Source of the DNA: Acidobacteriota bacterium
GTDB lineage: Bacteria; Acidobacteriota; Terriglobia; Acidiferrales; UBA7541
Length of the DNA: 9,080 nucleotides
Direction: 5' to 3'
NCBI GenBank assembly: GCA_003224075.1
Contig: QHYF01000015.1
Span: forward strand, 566 to 9,645
Below the pieces are notes generated by a model. It did no database searches. It worked only from the letters and a program-made list of their open reading frames with translations, and was not told the origin of the DNA. How positions within the stretch are numbered: the stretch's first letter is position 1; each line of letters begins with the position of its first letter. A program made the position numbers and the translations under genes. This document shows, piece after piece, positions 1 through 6,543 of the stretch.

Positions 1-2807
1 TCCGCTTTTATGTTGGCACTGTCTGCGACTACGGCTCGATACTGGCTGATCTCATCGAGGGAATGCGACCAAGTATAGCCTACGGTGGTGCTCAGTCCAT
101 GCCAGGTGCGAAGTCTGTAAATGGCTTGAAGCGCGTTGTAGTTTGATGTGCCAATACTATTCTCTTGCAGAATGTTGCCGGCATTGGGAAACTGTGTGGC
201 GAACTCACCGTTCCCGTTTATGTTGAGCATGATATTCAGCTTCCGCCCCTGGCTGCCCACATAGCCGAGTTGAAAGACAGAGGCATTCCCCAGACTCTTT
301 TCGACCTGCAGGCTGTAGTTGTAGAAGTAGGGAGTCCGGAAATTCTGGTTGACGGAGTAAGCCGCAAAGATGCTTGTGCCGCAGTTGTCAGTAGAGGACT
401 GTGTCGCGACATTCAAAGTCGAGCATGTTTTGACATTCGGAAAAATTGACGCGCCTCCGGCCTGAATAGTCTGCCAGTTGTAATTGCTCTGGCTGTAGTT
501 GGAAACCGGATGTGGCCCAATCGGATTATCCTGCAAGCCGTCGGCGGCGTTGGCTGGCGGCCGGAAATCAAGGAACGGGTTGATGTTGATCTGGTCATAG
601 AAGACGCCGAAACTCCCGCGAACGACGAGATCGTTCTTGGCCTGGTAGGCAAAACCCAACCGGGGAGCAAAGTTATTGCGGTCCGGCGGAAAAATGGAGC
701 CGATACCGTTGCCTTGGATGACCAAGCCCTTGCTTGGGACGAAGACAGCCAGGTCTTTGTCGCCACTATGCAAAGGGCCAAAGTATTCGTACCGCATTCC
801 GTAATTGATGCTGAACTTCTTGGTCCATTGCCAGGAATCCTGGAAGTAAAAGTTATAGGCATTCACGTGCACGGTGCGCTCCGGATCGCCCACAGCGATC
901 GAAGACGTAGACACGTCGCCCGCCAGGTAGTCGGCCAGCGAGAAGGCATTCGTAGCAAAACTCGGATTGGCGAGCAAAGTAGCGCAAGCAGCGGTTGGTG
1001 AAGCAGCGCCACATCCGGTTGCTCCATCCCACGGCCCCCGCGTGCCATCGAATACAAACTTGCCCGTTCCGCGGCGATGGTAGAACTCGTTGACGCGGCC
1101 ACGGCGGAACTCGCCGCCGAAACGAAGTTGATGCGCTCCCATGCTGTAGGACACGATGTCGGTAATGTGGTAGGTGAGGTCGCTGCGCCCTTCCGGCGGC
1201 GTTAGCCCAATCTGCTCAAAGTTGCCGATCTGAATGTTCGGCGCACCGAAAATGGGTTGTCCGTTGTTGAGTGCACCTGGGCTGAGGAATAATCCCATGG
1301 CACGGGTATCAAAGCTGTGGTTAAAGTCGCTGAAGACCTGGTTGAAGTAGTTGGCGCCCACCAGTATCTGGTTCGTAAGTCGGCTCGAGAACGTGGAGTT
1401 GAGCACCAGCGACTCGTTAAAAACGTGGAGCGGCGCCACTTCGAAGTAGTCCTTCAAGTTCGAACTGGCCGTTCCCAGCGCGGGGCTTCCGCCGAGTGGG
1501 GCCGTCTGGCTGCCCTGCCCTCCGAAAAAGCGTACATAGAGATGGTGTTTGTCGTTGATCTGATAATCCACCTTTGCAACACCATTGTAGCTATAGCCAG
1601 TCGAAGCGACGGGGCTGAAGAAATTGTTGTTCGTTGCAGGAAGGCTGCCTATCAGGCCCCGGGGCCAAAAGCCGCTCGGACCCATGAGGCCGCCTGTGCA
1701 TCCCGACGTCGAGGGAGCCGTGCACGATAGTGAGCTCGGCGTGACGGGAGAATACGATCCGTACTTGCGAGTCGTACAGGTCGGCGTGACAGGAGCACAA
1801 AGAGGATTGTTAAGCACATCCGCTGCTAGTCCTATCCAAGCGTCTGAAGGTTCTGTCGCCACGCCGGATAGGCCGATAAGGTACTGCTGCTTTTCATAGC
1901 TCACAAAGGAAAAGAGCTTGTTCTTGATGAAGGGACCGCCCGCGGAGAAACCGTAGTTTTCATTGCGAACCGGCGGCGCTTTCGGGGTTGTTGAGGTCGG
2001 CGCGAAGAAGGCGGAGTGCGCGCCATAGAACTCATTGCGATTGTAATAGTAAACGGAACCGTGAACGGTATTTCCACCTGACTTGATGACCAGGTTAACT
2101 GTTCCGCCGGCATTGCGTCCTGATTCCGCGCCGGACTGCGTCTGCGAGGAAAACTCATCGATGGAATCGATGGGCAGAACGACACCGGCGATGCCCGAAA
2201 CACCGCCCTGATTGACCGCCGGGATGTTATGCCAGAAATCGTTGTTGTCCACACCGTCAATCTGCCAGTTATTCTGATTGGCGCGGGCCCCGTTGAGCGA
2301 GCCGAAGCCGCCCACGGAGTAGCCTCCATAACCGGGTGCGACCGCGATCAATTGCGTGAAGTCTCGTCCGTTCAGAGGAACGTCTTGTACGACGTCGGAC
2401 GAGATCGTCATCGTCTGCGTTTGCGTCGTCGTATCAAGTGTCAACGCCGCAGCAGATACTTCTACGGTCGTGGTTTGCTGCTGAAGGGTGAGCTTGACGT
2501 TCAGAGTGTAAATCGTGCCGGCGACCACTTGGACTTTATCAACCGTGTAAACCGGGAAACCTGTTGCCGTTACCGCAACCTTATAGAAGCCGAGCGGAAT
2601 GTCCTGGAAGGCGAACAAACCGTCACTCGTCGTCGTGGTGGTGTGATCGATACCCGTAGCGGCTTCCGTGGCTTTCACAGTGGCGTTTGGAACAACCCCG
2701 CCCGACGGGTCGGCCACCGTTCCGTTGATCGTCCCACGGAACGTCTGCGCGTTCACCCCCACCGCGAGCGACAAAACTACAAGGATTGCTAAGACTAGGC
2801 GCTTCAT
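1..2807 (-). CDS. Oar-like TonB-dependent outer-membrane receptor, C-terminus cut off by the window edge
   Basis: Reading the minus strand from the ATG at 2807 gives one uninterrupted frame of 935 codons that leaves the window at position 1. Residues 1-20 are a signal peptide (MKRL, a hydrophobic run, then VNA before Q21). Residues about 23-110 look like a carboxypeptidase-regulatory-like Ig-type domain (GTINGTVADPSGG, then SDGLFAFQDIPLG). A plug domain follows, with VPLNGRDFTQL near 143-153 and QIDGVDNND near 182-190, then NAGGTVNLVIKSGGN leading into a long aromatic-rich beta-barrel. This order is typical of Oar/TonB-dependent receptors expanded in acidobacteria, usually about 1000-1200 residues, so some 100-250 residues are probably missing. 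Such proteins sit in the outer membrane and may import glycans, peptides or other large ligands; the substrate cannot be read. Eight cysteines occur as four close pairs. The start is supported by AAGGGGG ten bases upstream. The family is confident, the ligand unknown. Confidence 0.93.
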   Translation of the reverse strand, partial: MKRLVLAILVVLSLAVGVNAQTFRGTINGTVADPSGGVVPNATVKATEAATGIDHTTTTTSDGLFAFQDIPLGFYKVAVTATGFPVYTVDKVQVVAGTIYTLNVKLTLQQQTTTVEVSAAALTLDTTTQTQTMTISSDVVQDVPLNGRDFTQLIAVAPGYGGYSVGGFGSLNGARANQNNWQIDGVDNNDFWHNIPAVNQGGVSGIAGVVLPIDSIDEFSSQTQSGAESGRNAGGTVNLVIKSGGNTVHGSVYYYNRNEFYGAHSAFFAPTSTTPKAPPVRNENYGFSAGGPFIKNKLFSFVSYEKQQYLIGLSGVATEPSDAWIGLAADVLNNPLCAPVTPTCTTRKYGSYSPVTPSSLSCTAPSTSGCTGGLMGPSGFWPRGLIGSLPATNNNFFSPVASTGYSYNGVAKVDYQINDKHHLYVRFFGGQGSQTAPLGGSPALGTASSNLKDYFEVAPLHVFNESLVLNSTFSSRLTNQILVGANYFNQVFSDFNHSFDTRAMGLFLSPGALNNGQPIFGAPNIQIGNFEQIGLTPPEGRSDLTYHITDIVSYSMGAHQLRFGGEFRRGRVNEFYHRRGTGKFVFDGTRGPWDGATGCGAASPTAACATLLANPSFATNAFSLADYLAGDVSTSSIAVGDPERTVHVNAYNFYFQDSWQWTKKFSINYGMRYEYFGPLHSGDKDLAVFVPSKGLVIQGNGIGSIFPPDRNNFAPRLGFAYQAKNDLVVRGSFGVFYDQININPFLDFRPPANAADGLQDNPIGPHPVSNYSQSNYNWQTIQAGGASIFPNVKTCSTLNVATQSSTDNCGTSIFAAYSVNQNFRTPYFYNYSLQVEKSLGNASVFQLGYVGSQGRKLNIMLNINGNGEFATQFPNAGNILQENSIGTSNYNALQAIYRLRTWHGLSTTVGYTWSHSLDEISQYRAVVADSANIKA

Positions 2808-2817
2808 AAAATCCACA

Positions 2818-2824
2818 CCCCCTT
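2818..2824 (-). promoter_or_regulatory. Ribosome binding site of the Oar-like receptor
   Basis: The minus strand reads AAGGGGG here, ten bases before the ATG at 2807. It fixes the start directly in front of a good signal peptide. Confidence 0.6.
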
Positions 2825-2830
2825 ATGGAG

Positions 2831-3037
2831 ATCAAAAAGCAACACCCGCGTCCTGCCTTCCGGCAGCGCGCTTCAAAAAACAAACTTCACCGAAAACCTG
2901 CATTGCAAGCCGTTCTCTTTCAGTTGTTTGATCGAGACCTGTTCTTGAAACCAAGGACAAGCACCCCCCAGACCAGCTCGCCCTTTTCAATTCAAATAAT
3001 CGATACAGCTTTCTGCCCACATAGCCAGGTTGCTCGT
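2831..3037 (-). other. Long untranslated leader of the receptor gene
   Basis: About 200 bases between the promoter candidate and the ribosome binding site hold no convincing gene on either strand. The only structure I see is a small hairpin, CTGCC-TTCC-GGCAG, at 2853-2866. Short open frames here lack ribosome binding sites and recognisable protein content. Confidence 0.4.
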
Positions 3038-3067
3038 GTTTTAACTCGCCCCTGCGCCTCCTGTCAA
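3038..3067 (-). promoter_or_regulatory. Sigma-70-like promoter candidate for the receptor gene
   Basis: On the minus strand a perfect -35 box TTGACA (3067-3062) is followed after 18 bases by TAAAAC (3043-3038), or after 17 bases by TTAAAA. The -35 is exact while the -10 is weak (3-4 of 6). Transcription would start near 3030, giving a leader of roughly 220 bases. The location upstream of a secreted receptor gene makes it reasonable but unproven. Confidence 0.42.
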
Positions 3068-3120
3068 GGGCTATCAATTTCATCCACTGGACCAATAAAT
3101 TTCATCCTCGGCGAACGCCG

Positions 3121-3139
3121 CTGACGGGTTCCGCGTCAG
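3121..3139. promoter_or_regulatory. Inverted repeat CTGACG-N7-CGTCAG
   Basis: Perfect six-base arms flank a seven-base spacer. No T-run follows on either side, so it is not an obvious terminator. It is the first of three inverted repeats between the divergent receptor and AhpD-like genes and could be a protein-binding site. Confidence 0.35.
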
Positions 3140-3168
3140 GTATTCTTGTAAGGTTTGTGTGGCCCGCC

Positions 3169-3188
3169 TTTTCAAAATGCGTTGAAAA
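3169..3188. promoter_or_regulatory. Operator-like palindrome TTTTCAA-N6-TTGAAAA
   Basis: A 20-base element with perfect seven-base arms and a six-base spacer, about 85 bases before the AhpD-like start. The AT-rich symmetric arms resemble a helix-turn-helix dimer site; the regulator is unknown. It also holds the most -10-like stretch (CAAAAT, 3173-3178) in front of this gene, so binding here could block transcription. Confidence 0.42.
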
Positions 3189-3189
3189 T

Positions 3190-3215
3190 GACCGGCCTGT
3201 CGCCACTGGCTGGTC
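3190..3215. promoter_or_regulatory. Imperfect 26-base palindrome upstream of the AhpD-like gene
   Basis: The outer arms GACCGGCC and GGCTGGTC pair at seven of eight positions, with one G/T wobble, around a GT/AC inner match. Ten of thirteen symmetric positions are complementary. It begins two bases after the previous palindrome. Either a second binding site or a leader stem-loop is possible. Confidence 0.3.
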
Positions 3216-3272
3216 CTTCCAATTCCTGCTAACTTGTGGCCGCAACTCGCAATCGCAATTTCGGAGATTCTC

Positions 3273-3680
3273 ATGTCGACATTCGGACTCATCGAATACC
3301 AGAATGCCAGCCCGGAAGTGCGCGCGGTTTACGACGACATTATGGCCACGCGCAGAACCGATTGGATCAATAATTTCTGGAAGGCCATCGCGCACGATCC
3401 CGCCCTGCTCAAACGCACGTGGGAAAGCATCAAGCAGATCATGGCGCCGGGCGCGCTCGATCCACTCACCAAGGAAATGGTCTACATCGCCGTGAGCGTC
3501 ACCAACAACTGCACTTACTGCATCGCCTCGCACACCGCTTCCGCTTTCGGCAAAGGCATGACCGGCGCCATGTTCAAGGAGCTTCAGGCCGTGATTGGCA
3601 TGGGCAATGAGACCAACAAGCTTGTTACCGGCTACCAAGTCGAAGTCGACGAGCGCTTCAAGCCTCCACTCCCCGTGTAA
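3273..3680 (+). CDS. AhpD-like (carboxymuconolactone decarboxylase family) thiol-redox protein
   Basis: A 135-residue cytoplasmic protein of the CMD/AhpD-like fold. The signature E-x11-C-x2-C-x3-H is complete: E68, C80, C83 and H87, within EMVYIAVSVTNNCTYCIASH. In characterised AhpD proteins these residues form a thioredoxin-like active site with a proton relay; related proteins act as alkylhydroperoxidase helpers or decarboxylases. With CxxC intact, a thiol-disulfide role is more likely than the decarboxylase role, but the substrate is not visible. Length is normal for single-domain members (about 110-190). I chose the ATG at 3273 because GGAG (3263-3266) lies six bases upstream; an in-frame ATG at 3234 would add 13 residues without a ribosome site. 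No peroxiredoxin (ahpC) or lipoyl gene adjoins it, and it is divergent from the receptor gene. Palindromes upstream suggest regulated expression. Confidence 0.88.
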   Translation: MSTFGLIEYQNASPEVRAVYDDIMATRRTDWINNFWKAIAHDPALLKRTWESIKQIMAPGALDPLTKEMVYIAVSVTNNCTYCIASHTASAFGKGMTGAMFKELQAVIGMGNETNKLVTGYQVEVDERFKPPLPV

Positions 3681-3727
3681 GCATCGGAATCCGGTAGGCC
3701 ATTGGACAAATTTCCCATGATCTTTCC

Positions 3728-3771
3728 GAGGCGCTCATCCGCACCATCGGCGCGGGAATGAGCGATGCCTC
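3728..3771 (+). other. Bulged stem-loop downstream of the AhpD-like gene
   Basis: CGCTCAT (3732-3738) pairs perfectly with ATGAGCG (3758-3764), and GAGG/CCTC extends the stem outside a three-base bulge. It lies about 50 bases after the AhpD-like stop. There is no T-run directly after it, so it is at best a weak or Rho-type 3' end structure. It overlaps the coding-like remnant, and the symmetry could be incidental. Confidence 0.25.
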
Positions 3772-3839
3772 CGTGGCAGCGGCGCGTCACGCGGGGTCGG
3801 GTAAAGCATCCATTTTTCTAACTTTGCGCGCATTCGTGG

Positions 3840-3857
3840 CCTGTCCGCTCGGACAGG
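3840..3857. promoter_or_regulatory. Palindrome CCTGTCCG-CT-CGGACAGG
   Basis: Perfect eight-base arms are separated by two bases. The tiny spacer makes it more plausible as a dimer-binding DNA site than as an RNA hairpin. It lies about 130 bases before the PilZ-like/TonB gene. Confidence 0.42.
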
Positions 3858-3868
3858 TGTTTCCATTG

Positions 3869-3884
3869 TAGTACGCACGTACTA
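3869..3884. promoter_or_regulatory. Operator-like palindrome TAGTACG-CA-CGTACTA
   Basis: A perfect 7-2-7 palindrome, 11 bases after the previous one. The TAGTAC/GTACTA half-sites recall operators of winged-helix repressors such as the PadR or BlaI/CopY types; this resemblance is from memory and not tested. A TACTAT hexamer overlapping the right arm could act as a weak -10 box. Confidence 0.42.
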
Positions 3885-3911
3885 TGGCTGGCGGCCTACT
3901 GCGAAGCAGAA

Positions 3912-3951
3912 CATATAAATGTACGTGGGGGGGCCCTGTTTTCGACAGGGC
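3912..3951 (+). promoter_or_regulatory. TATAAA-containing stretch followed by a GC-rich hairpin in front of the TonB gene
   Basis: CATATAAAT (3912-3920) could be a -10 region, though no good -35 lies at the right distance. It is followed by a run of seven G and then a stem-loop with arms GCCCTGT (3933-3939) and ACAGGGC (3945-3951) around a five-base loop. If transcribed, this hairpin would sit at the very 5' end of the message, about 37 bases before the chosen start, where it could stabilise the transcript or affect initiation. Confidence 0.3.
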
Positions 3952-3987
3952 GAGCGTCAAAATCTTGGTTCGCGAGTGAATCATGCC

Positions 3988-6222
3988 ATGCCTCCTCCGG
4001 TGAAAGACAACGACACTTTAGCTGCGGCCAATAACGCGGCGCGCCCCGCGGCAGCCTCCCTTCCGCCCGTTGAGGCGGGGATCAAGCAACAGCCGGTCGC
4101 GCTGGAAGTGGCCGTGACGGTGAACGGCGCGCGCGCGCTCGATGGCAGCGACAAACGTGAACCTTTCTCCGAGAGCACCAAGACCGTACTTGTTTTCGGC
4201 AATGGCGCGGTCATTCGCCTTTCTTCTGCGGTTGCTCCCGGACAATTGCTCTTTCTCACCAACGAAAAAACCAAAAAAGAAGTCATCTGCCAAGTCGTCA
4301 AATCGAAAAATTACCGGAACGTGAGCGGTTATGTGGAACTGGAATTCACGGAGCCGGTCGTGGGCTTCTGGGGTATGCGTTTTCCGGGAGATCGCGTTGT
4401 CACGGCGCCACAGCCGCTTGCTCCTAAAGCCGAAGCACCCGCGGCGATCGCCACTCCGAAAATTTCCGAAATCAAGCCTGCGATTCCTGCGCCGGTCAAG
4501 AAAGATTTGGAAGCAAAAATCCTTGAGCCAAAACTCGTCGCTCCGCCCGCACCCAGAATTGCACCTCCCGCGGCCCTGGCGCCGGCACGTGGGAACCCTG
4601 AAGTGCCGGTGAACGTAGCACCGGAGAATTCCATCGAGCCATCATTTCCGATTGTGGACCCGTCGCGCGGAGCGGATGCGAAGGCATTCATCATTGCGGC
4701 CCAGCCGGAAACACCGCCACTTCTTTCGACCCTCGATGAAACGAACTCGCCTGCTGCTTCCGAGACGAAACCTGCCGCTCCTGCAGTTGTGAACGGGGCA
4801 CAGTCCCCGGTTTCGACCGACCCGGAGACCGAAGCACTGAAACAGCACACGGCGCGCCTGCAAGAAGAGCTTTCCAGTTTGCTCTTCTCGGGGGCAGCTC
4901 CCACTCCCTCCGCCAAGCTCGTGCAGAACTCACCAGCTCCTCCGGTCGTCGAAAAGAGGACGGCTGCTATACCTGCGGCGAAGGTCGTGGAATTCACCGA
5001 GACTCCAGAGCCGGGCCCCGTTTGGACAAAGCCTCCGGAGCAGCCGAAAACCGCCGCCCCCTCGCAGAAATCCTCGCTCGATGACGAGGAACTGAAGATT
5101 CCCGCCTGGCTGGAGCCTCTGGCCCGCAACGCGGCTGCGCCTGCCTCGACCGAGGAGCCCGTCGAAAAAGAAAAACCAAAGCGAATCGCGGAACAGCCCA
5201 AGATCGAAGAAATTGCCACCGAACCGCTCACCGCTGGGCCGAAAGAAATTGTCGTCGAGTTGCCGGCTCCTTCATTCGGCAGTGAGCTTCCGCTCGACCG
5301 CGGCGATCGCTCAACCGGGAGCGTTTCCCGCACTTCGAGCAAAGGCCTTTTTGTCGGCGCGATTGCAGCGGTTGTCCTGCTGTTGGCGGGCGGCGGCTGG
5401 TGGTACATGCGCCAGCAGTCCGACGACGTTCAAACCAACGAGGCGCTGGCGGCGCCGGCCCCCGCGGTCTCTGTTCCCGCAGTGACGCTGCCATCGCATC
5501 CGCAGGGAAATGCAGCACTGCCGACAAATCCTCCAGCGCCAATGAATCCCCCGGCGCAAAATAATTCGCCAGTGCAGACGAACACGGTTGCCCAGAAAAA
5601 TCCCGTCGCGAAGCCCGCGGCCATTGCGCCGGCAAGTTTATCTACAACGCCGGCGCGCAATGCGCAACCCTCGTCGAATCCTGCTAACGGCGGCAGTGCG
5701 GTGGCCAGCGCAGTTTCCTCTCAGCCCGCGCCAACTCCGGAACCAGTGAAGAAGCCGACCCTCGGGGAAGTTCGCCTGGCGGCTCCCAAGGTGACCCGCC
5801 ACCACAACTTGCAAAACGCCGCTGAAGCTGACCCGGGACTTACCCTGAATGATGAGCAACCCGAGTCCAATACGGAAACGCTTAACGCAGGTCTTTCAGT
5901 GGACAACAAACAGCCGGCGGCGCCCGCGCCCGTGGCGGCCCTTCCCATCGGCGGAGACGTAAAGCAGGCAAAACTCATTTCCTCCGTTCCGCCGACTTAT
6001 CCCGCCTTGGCGAGGAACCAGCATGTCTCCGGCGATGTTCGTGTCGACGCGCTCATTGATGCCAATGGGCGCGTGACCACCATGAAAGTCGTTTCCGGCC
6101 CGACCCTTCTGCATCAGGCGGCCATGGACGCTTTGCGGCAGTGGAAGTACCAACCCGCATCGCTCGACGGCAAACCCGTGCCTATGCACCTGACCGTCAC
6201 GATTCAGTTCCGCTTCCAATAA
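3988..6222 (+). CDS. Energy transducer TonB with PilZ-like cytoplasmic head
   Basis: A 744-residue inner-membrane protein. Residues about 37-132 form a compact beta-rich domain (VTVNGARALDG, EPFSESTKTVLVFGNGAVI, GQLLFLTN, GYVELEFTEP, then GFWGMRFPG) that resembles divergent PilZ domains. The canonical c-di-GMP residues (RxxxR and D/NxSxxG) are not evident, so nucleotide binding is doubtful. A Pro/Ala/Glu-rich region follows, with a helical stretch near 280-300 and IPAWLEPLARN at 371-381. One membrane segment lies at about 454-474 (GLFVGAIAAVVLLLAGG). A periplasmic Pro/Asn/Gln-rich spacer leads to a TonB C-terminal domain at about 660-744 (VPPTYPALAR, GDVRVDALID, WKYQPASLDGKPV). TonB domains pass proton-motive-force energy to outer-membrane receptors such as the one at 1-2807. 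The ATG at 3988 is chosen over 3919, whose extension crosses the upstream hairpin; its ribosome site is weak. No exbB or exbD is nearby. Confidence 0.85.
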   Translation: MPPPVKDNDTLAAANNAARPAAASLPPVEAGIKQQPVALEVAVTVNGARALDGSDKREPFSESTKTVLVFGNGAVIRLSSAVAPGQLLFLTNEKTKKEVICQVVKSKNYRNVSGYVELEFTEPVVGFWGMRFPGDRVVTAPQPLAPKAEAPAAIATPKISEIKPAIPAPVKKDLEAKILEPKLVAPPAPRIAPPAALAPARGNPEVPVNVAPENSIEPSFPIVDPSRGADAKAFIIAAQPETPPLLSTLDETNSPAASETKPAAPAVVNGAQSPVSTDPETEALKQHTARLQEELSSLLFSGAAPTPSAKLVQNSPAPPVVEKRTAAIPAAKVVEFTETPEPGPVWTKPPEQPKTAAPSQKSSLDDEELKIPAWLEPLARNAAAPASTEEPVEKEKPKRIAEQPKIEEIATEPLTAGPKEIVVELPAPSFGSELPLDRGDRSTGSVSRTSSKGLFVGAIAAVVLLLAGGGWWYMRQQSDDVQTNEALAAPAPAVSVPAVTLPSHPQGNAALPTNPPAPMNPPAQNNSPVQTNTVAQKNPVAKPAAIAPASLSTTPARNAQPSSNPANGGSAVASAVSSQPAPTPEPVKKPTLGEVRLAAPKVTRHHNLQNAAEADPGLTLNDEQPESNTETLNAGLSVDNKQPAAPAPVAALPIGGDVKQAKLISSVPPTYPALARNQHVSGDVRVDALIDANGRVTTMKVVSGPTLLHQAAMDALRQWKYQPASLDGKPVPMHLTVTIQFRFQ

Positions 6223-6307
6223 CCCTGCAATTTCTGTGATTCCACGCATCCTCATGACGCGTGTGCCCTCGTATTTGTAGCGCCCTCCGAGTCGAGAGCA
6301 ACTCGGC

Positions 6308-6336
6308 TTGCGGGATGCGCGGCAGGTTCGTATACT
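6308..6336 (+). promoter_or_regulatory. Promoter candidate for the glutamate dehydrogenase gene
   Basis: TTGCGG (6308-6313), 17 bases, then TATACT (6331-6336). The -10 matches five of six sigma-70 positions and the -35 only TTG. Transcription from about 6343 would give a structured leader of about 210 bases before the start codon. Confidence 0.38.
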
Positions 6337-6360
6337 GGCGGCCCGGCCAAATGGCAGGTC

Positions 6361-6386
6361 CGGCGGTGGGGTAGCCCGCCGATTTT
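6361..6386 (+). terminator. Possible terminator or attenuator hairpin early in the gdh leader
   Basis: CGGCGG (6361-6366) pairs with CCGCCG (6376-6381) around a nine-base loop, followed by A and TTTT. The T-run is short, so termination would be partial. It could end read-through from the TonB gene 140 bases upstream or, if the promoter at 6308-6336 is real, attenuate transcription into gdh. Confidence 0.33.
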
Positions 6387-6493
6387 GTCACCTTCCTTGG
6401 CCTTTTAAATCGTGCTTGTAAACTGATTGCAGATTGAGTTGCGCGAGGACGGCTGCCCCGAGGAGGCCGCGTTTCCGTTGCTTTGACCCGATG

Positions 6494-6533
6494 GCCCCCG
6501 GCCCTTCACCTGGGCGGGGCAATGCTGTGCCCC
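6494..6533 (+). promoter_or_regulatory. Mutually exclusive hairpins just upstream of the gdh ribosome site
   Basis: Hairpin A pairs GCCCC (6494-6498) with GGGGC (6516-6520) and GCCC (6501-6504) with GGGC (6512-6515), nine pairs with a two-base bulge. Hairpin B pairs GGGGCA (6516-6521) with TGCCCC (6528-6533). Both need the same GGGGC, so only one can form. Hairpin B ends three bases before the ribosome binding site. No known riboswitch class is recognised. Confidence 0.35.
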
Positions 6534-6536
6534 AAC

Positions 6537-6543
6537 AAAGGAG
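6537..6543 (+). promoter_or_regulatory. Ribosome binding site of the glutamate dehydrogenase gene
   Basis: AAAGGAG, eight bases before the ATG at 6552. It decides the start: an in-frame upstream ATG near 6483-6491 would add a GC-rich, unconserved-looking N-terminus that reads through the leader hairpins. Confidence 0.8.

Larger units (their letters stand above)
3698..3870 (+). pseudogene. Short coding-like remnant without a start codon
   Basis: Between stops at 3695 and 3868 one frame reads GQISHDLSEALIRTIGAG then MSDASVAAARHAGS and continues to a TAG. The third codon positions of its first half are mostly G or C, as in the neighbouring genes, and the peptide looks helical and protein-like. 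There is no usable start or ribosome site before the internal ATG near 3758, and the latter part (KASIFLTLRAFVACPL) is less coding-like. It may be a decayed gene fragment or a chance frame; I do not recognise the family. Confidence 0.22.

Noticed and set aside
510..1001. Plus-strand open frames opposite the Oar-like receptor
   Set aside because: The minus-strand receptor frame runs unbroken through here with clear family motifs; the plus-strand frames lack ribosome sites and protein-like content.
3102..3638. Minus-strand open frame opposite the AhpD-like gene
   Set aside because: It is the complement of a well-supported gene with intact active-site motifs, and the antisense peptide shows no family resemblance.
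3800..3830. T-run TTTTT near 3813 as a terminator of the AhpD-like gene
   Set aside because: No adequate stem lies directly before it; only a four-base CGCG pair is available.
3919..3987. Upstream in-frame ATG extending the TonB protein by 23 residues
   Set aside because: The extension translates the G-run and hairpin, looks unlike the rest of the protein and has no better ribosome site. It is not fully excluded, because the site before 3988 is also weak.
4329..5408. A 359-codon minus-strand open frame opposite the TonB gene, rich in Ser, Gly and Ala
   Set aside because: It is the antisense of a Pro/Ala-rich GC-rich coding region, which naturally lacks stops. It has no ribosome site and no recognisable domain.
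6287..6306. CCGAGT-N8-ACTCGG inverted repeat after the TonB gene, as a terminator
   Set aside because: A six-pair stem with no following T-run; too weak to call.
6397..6424. TTGGCC-16-TAAACT as an alternative gdh promoter
   Set aside because: Both boxes match poorly, and TATACT at 6331-6336 is a better -10 candidate.
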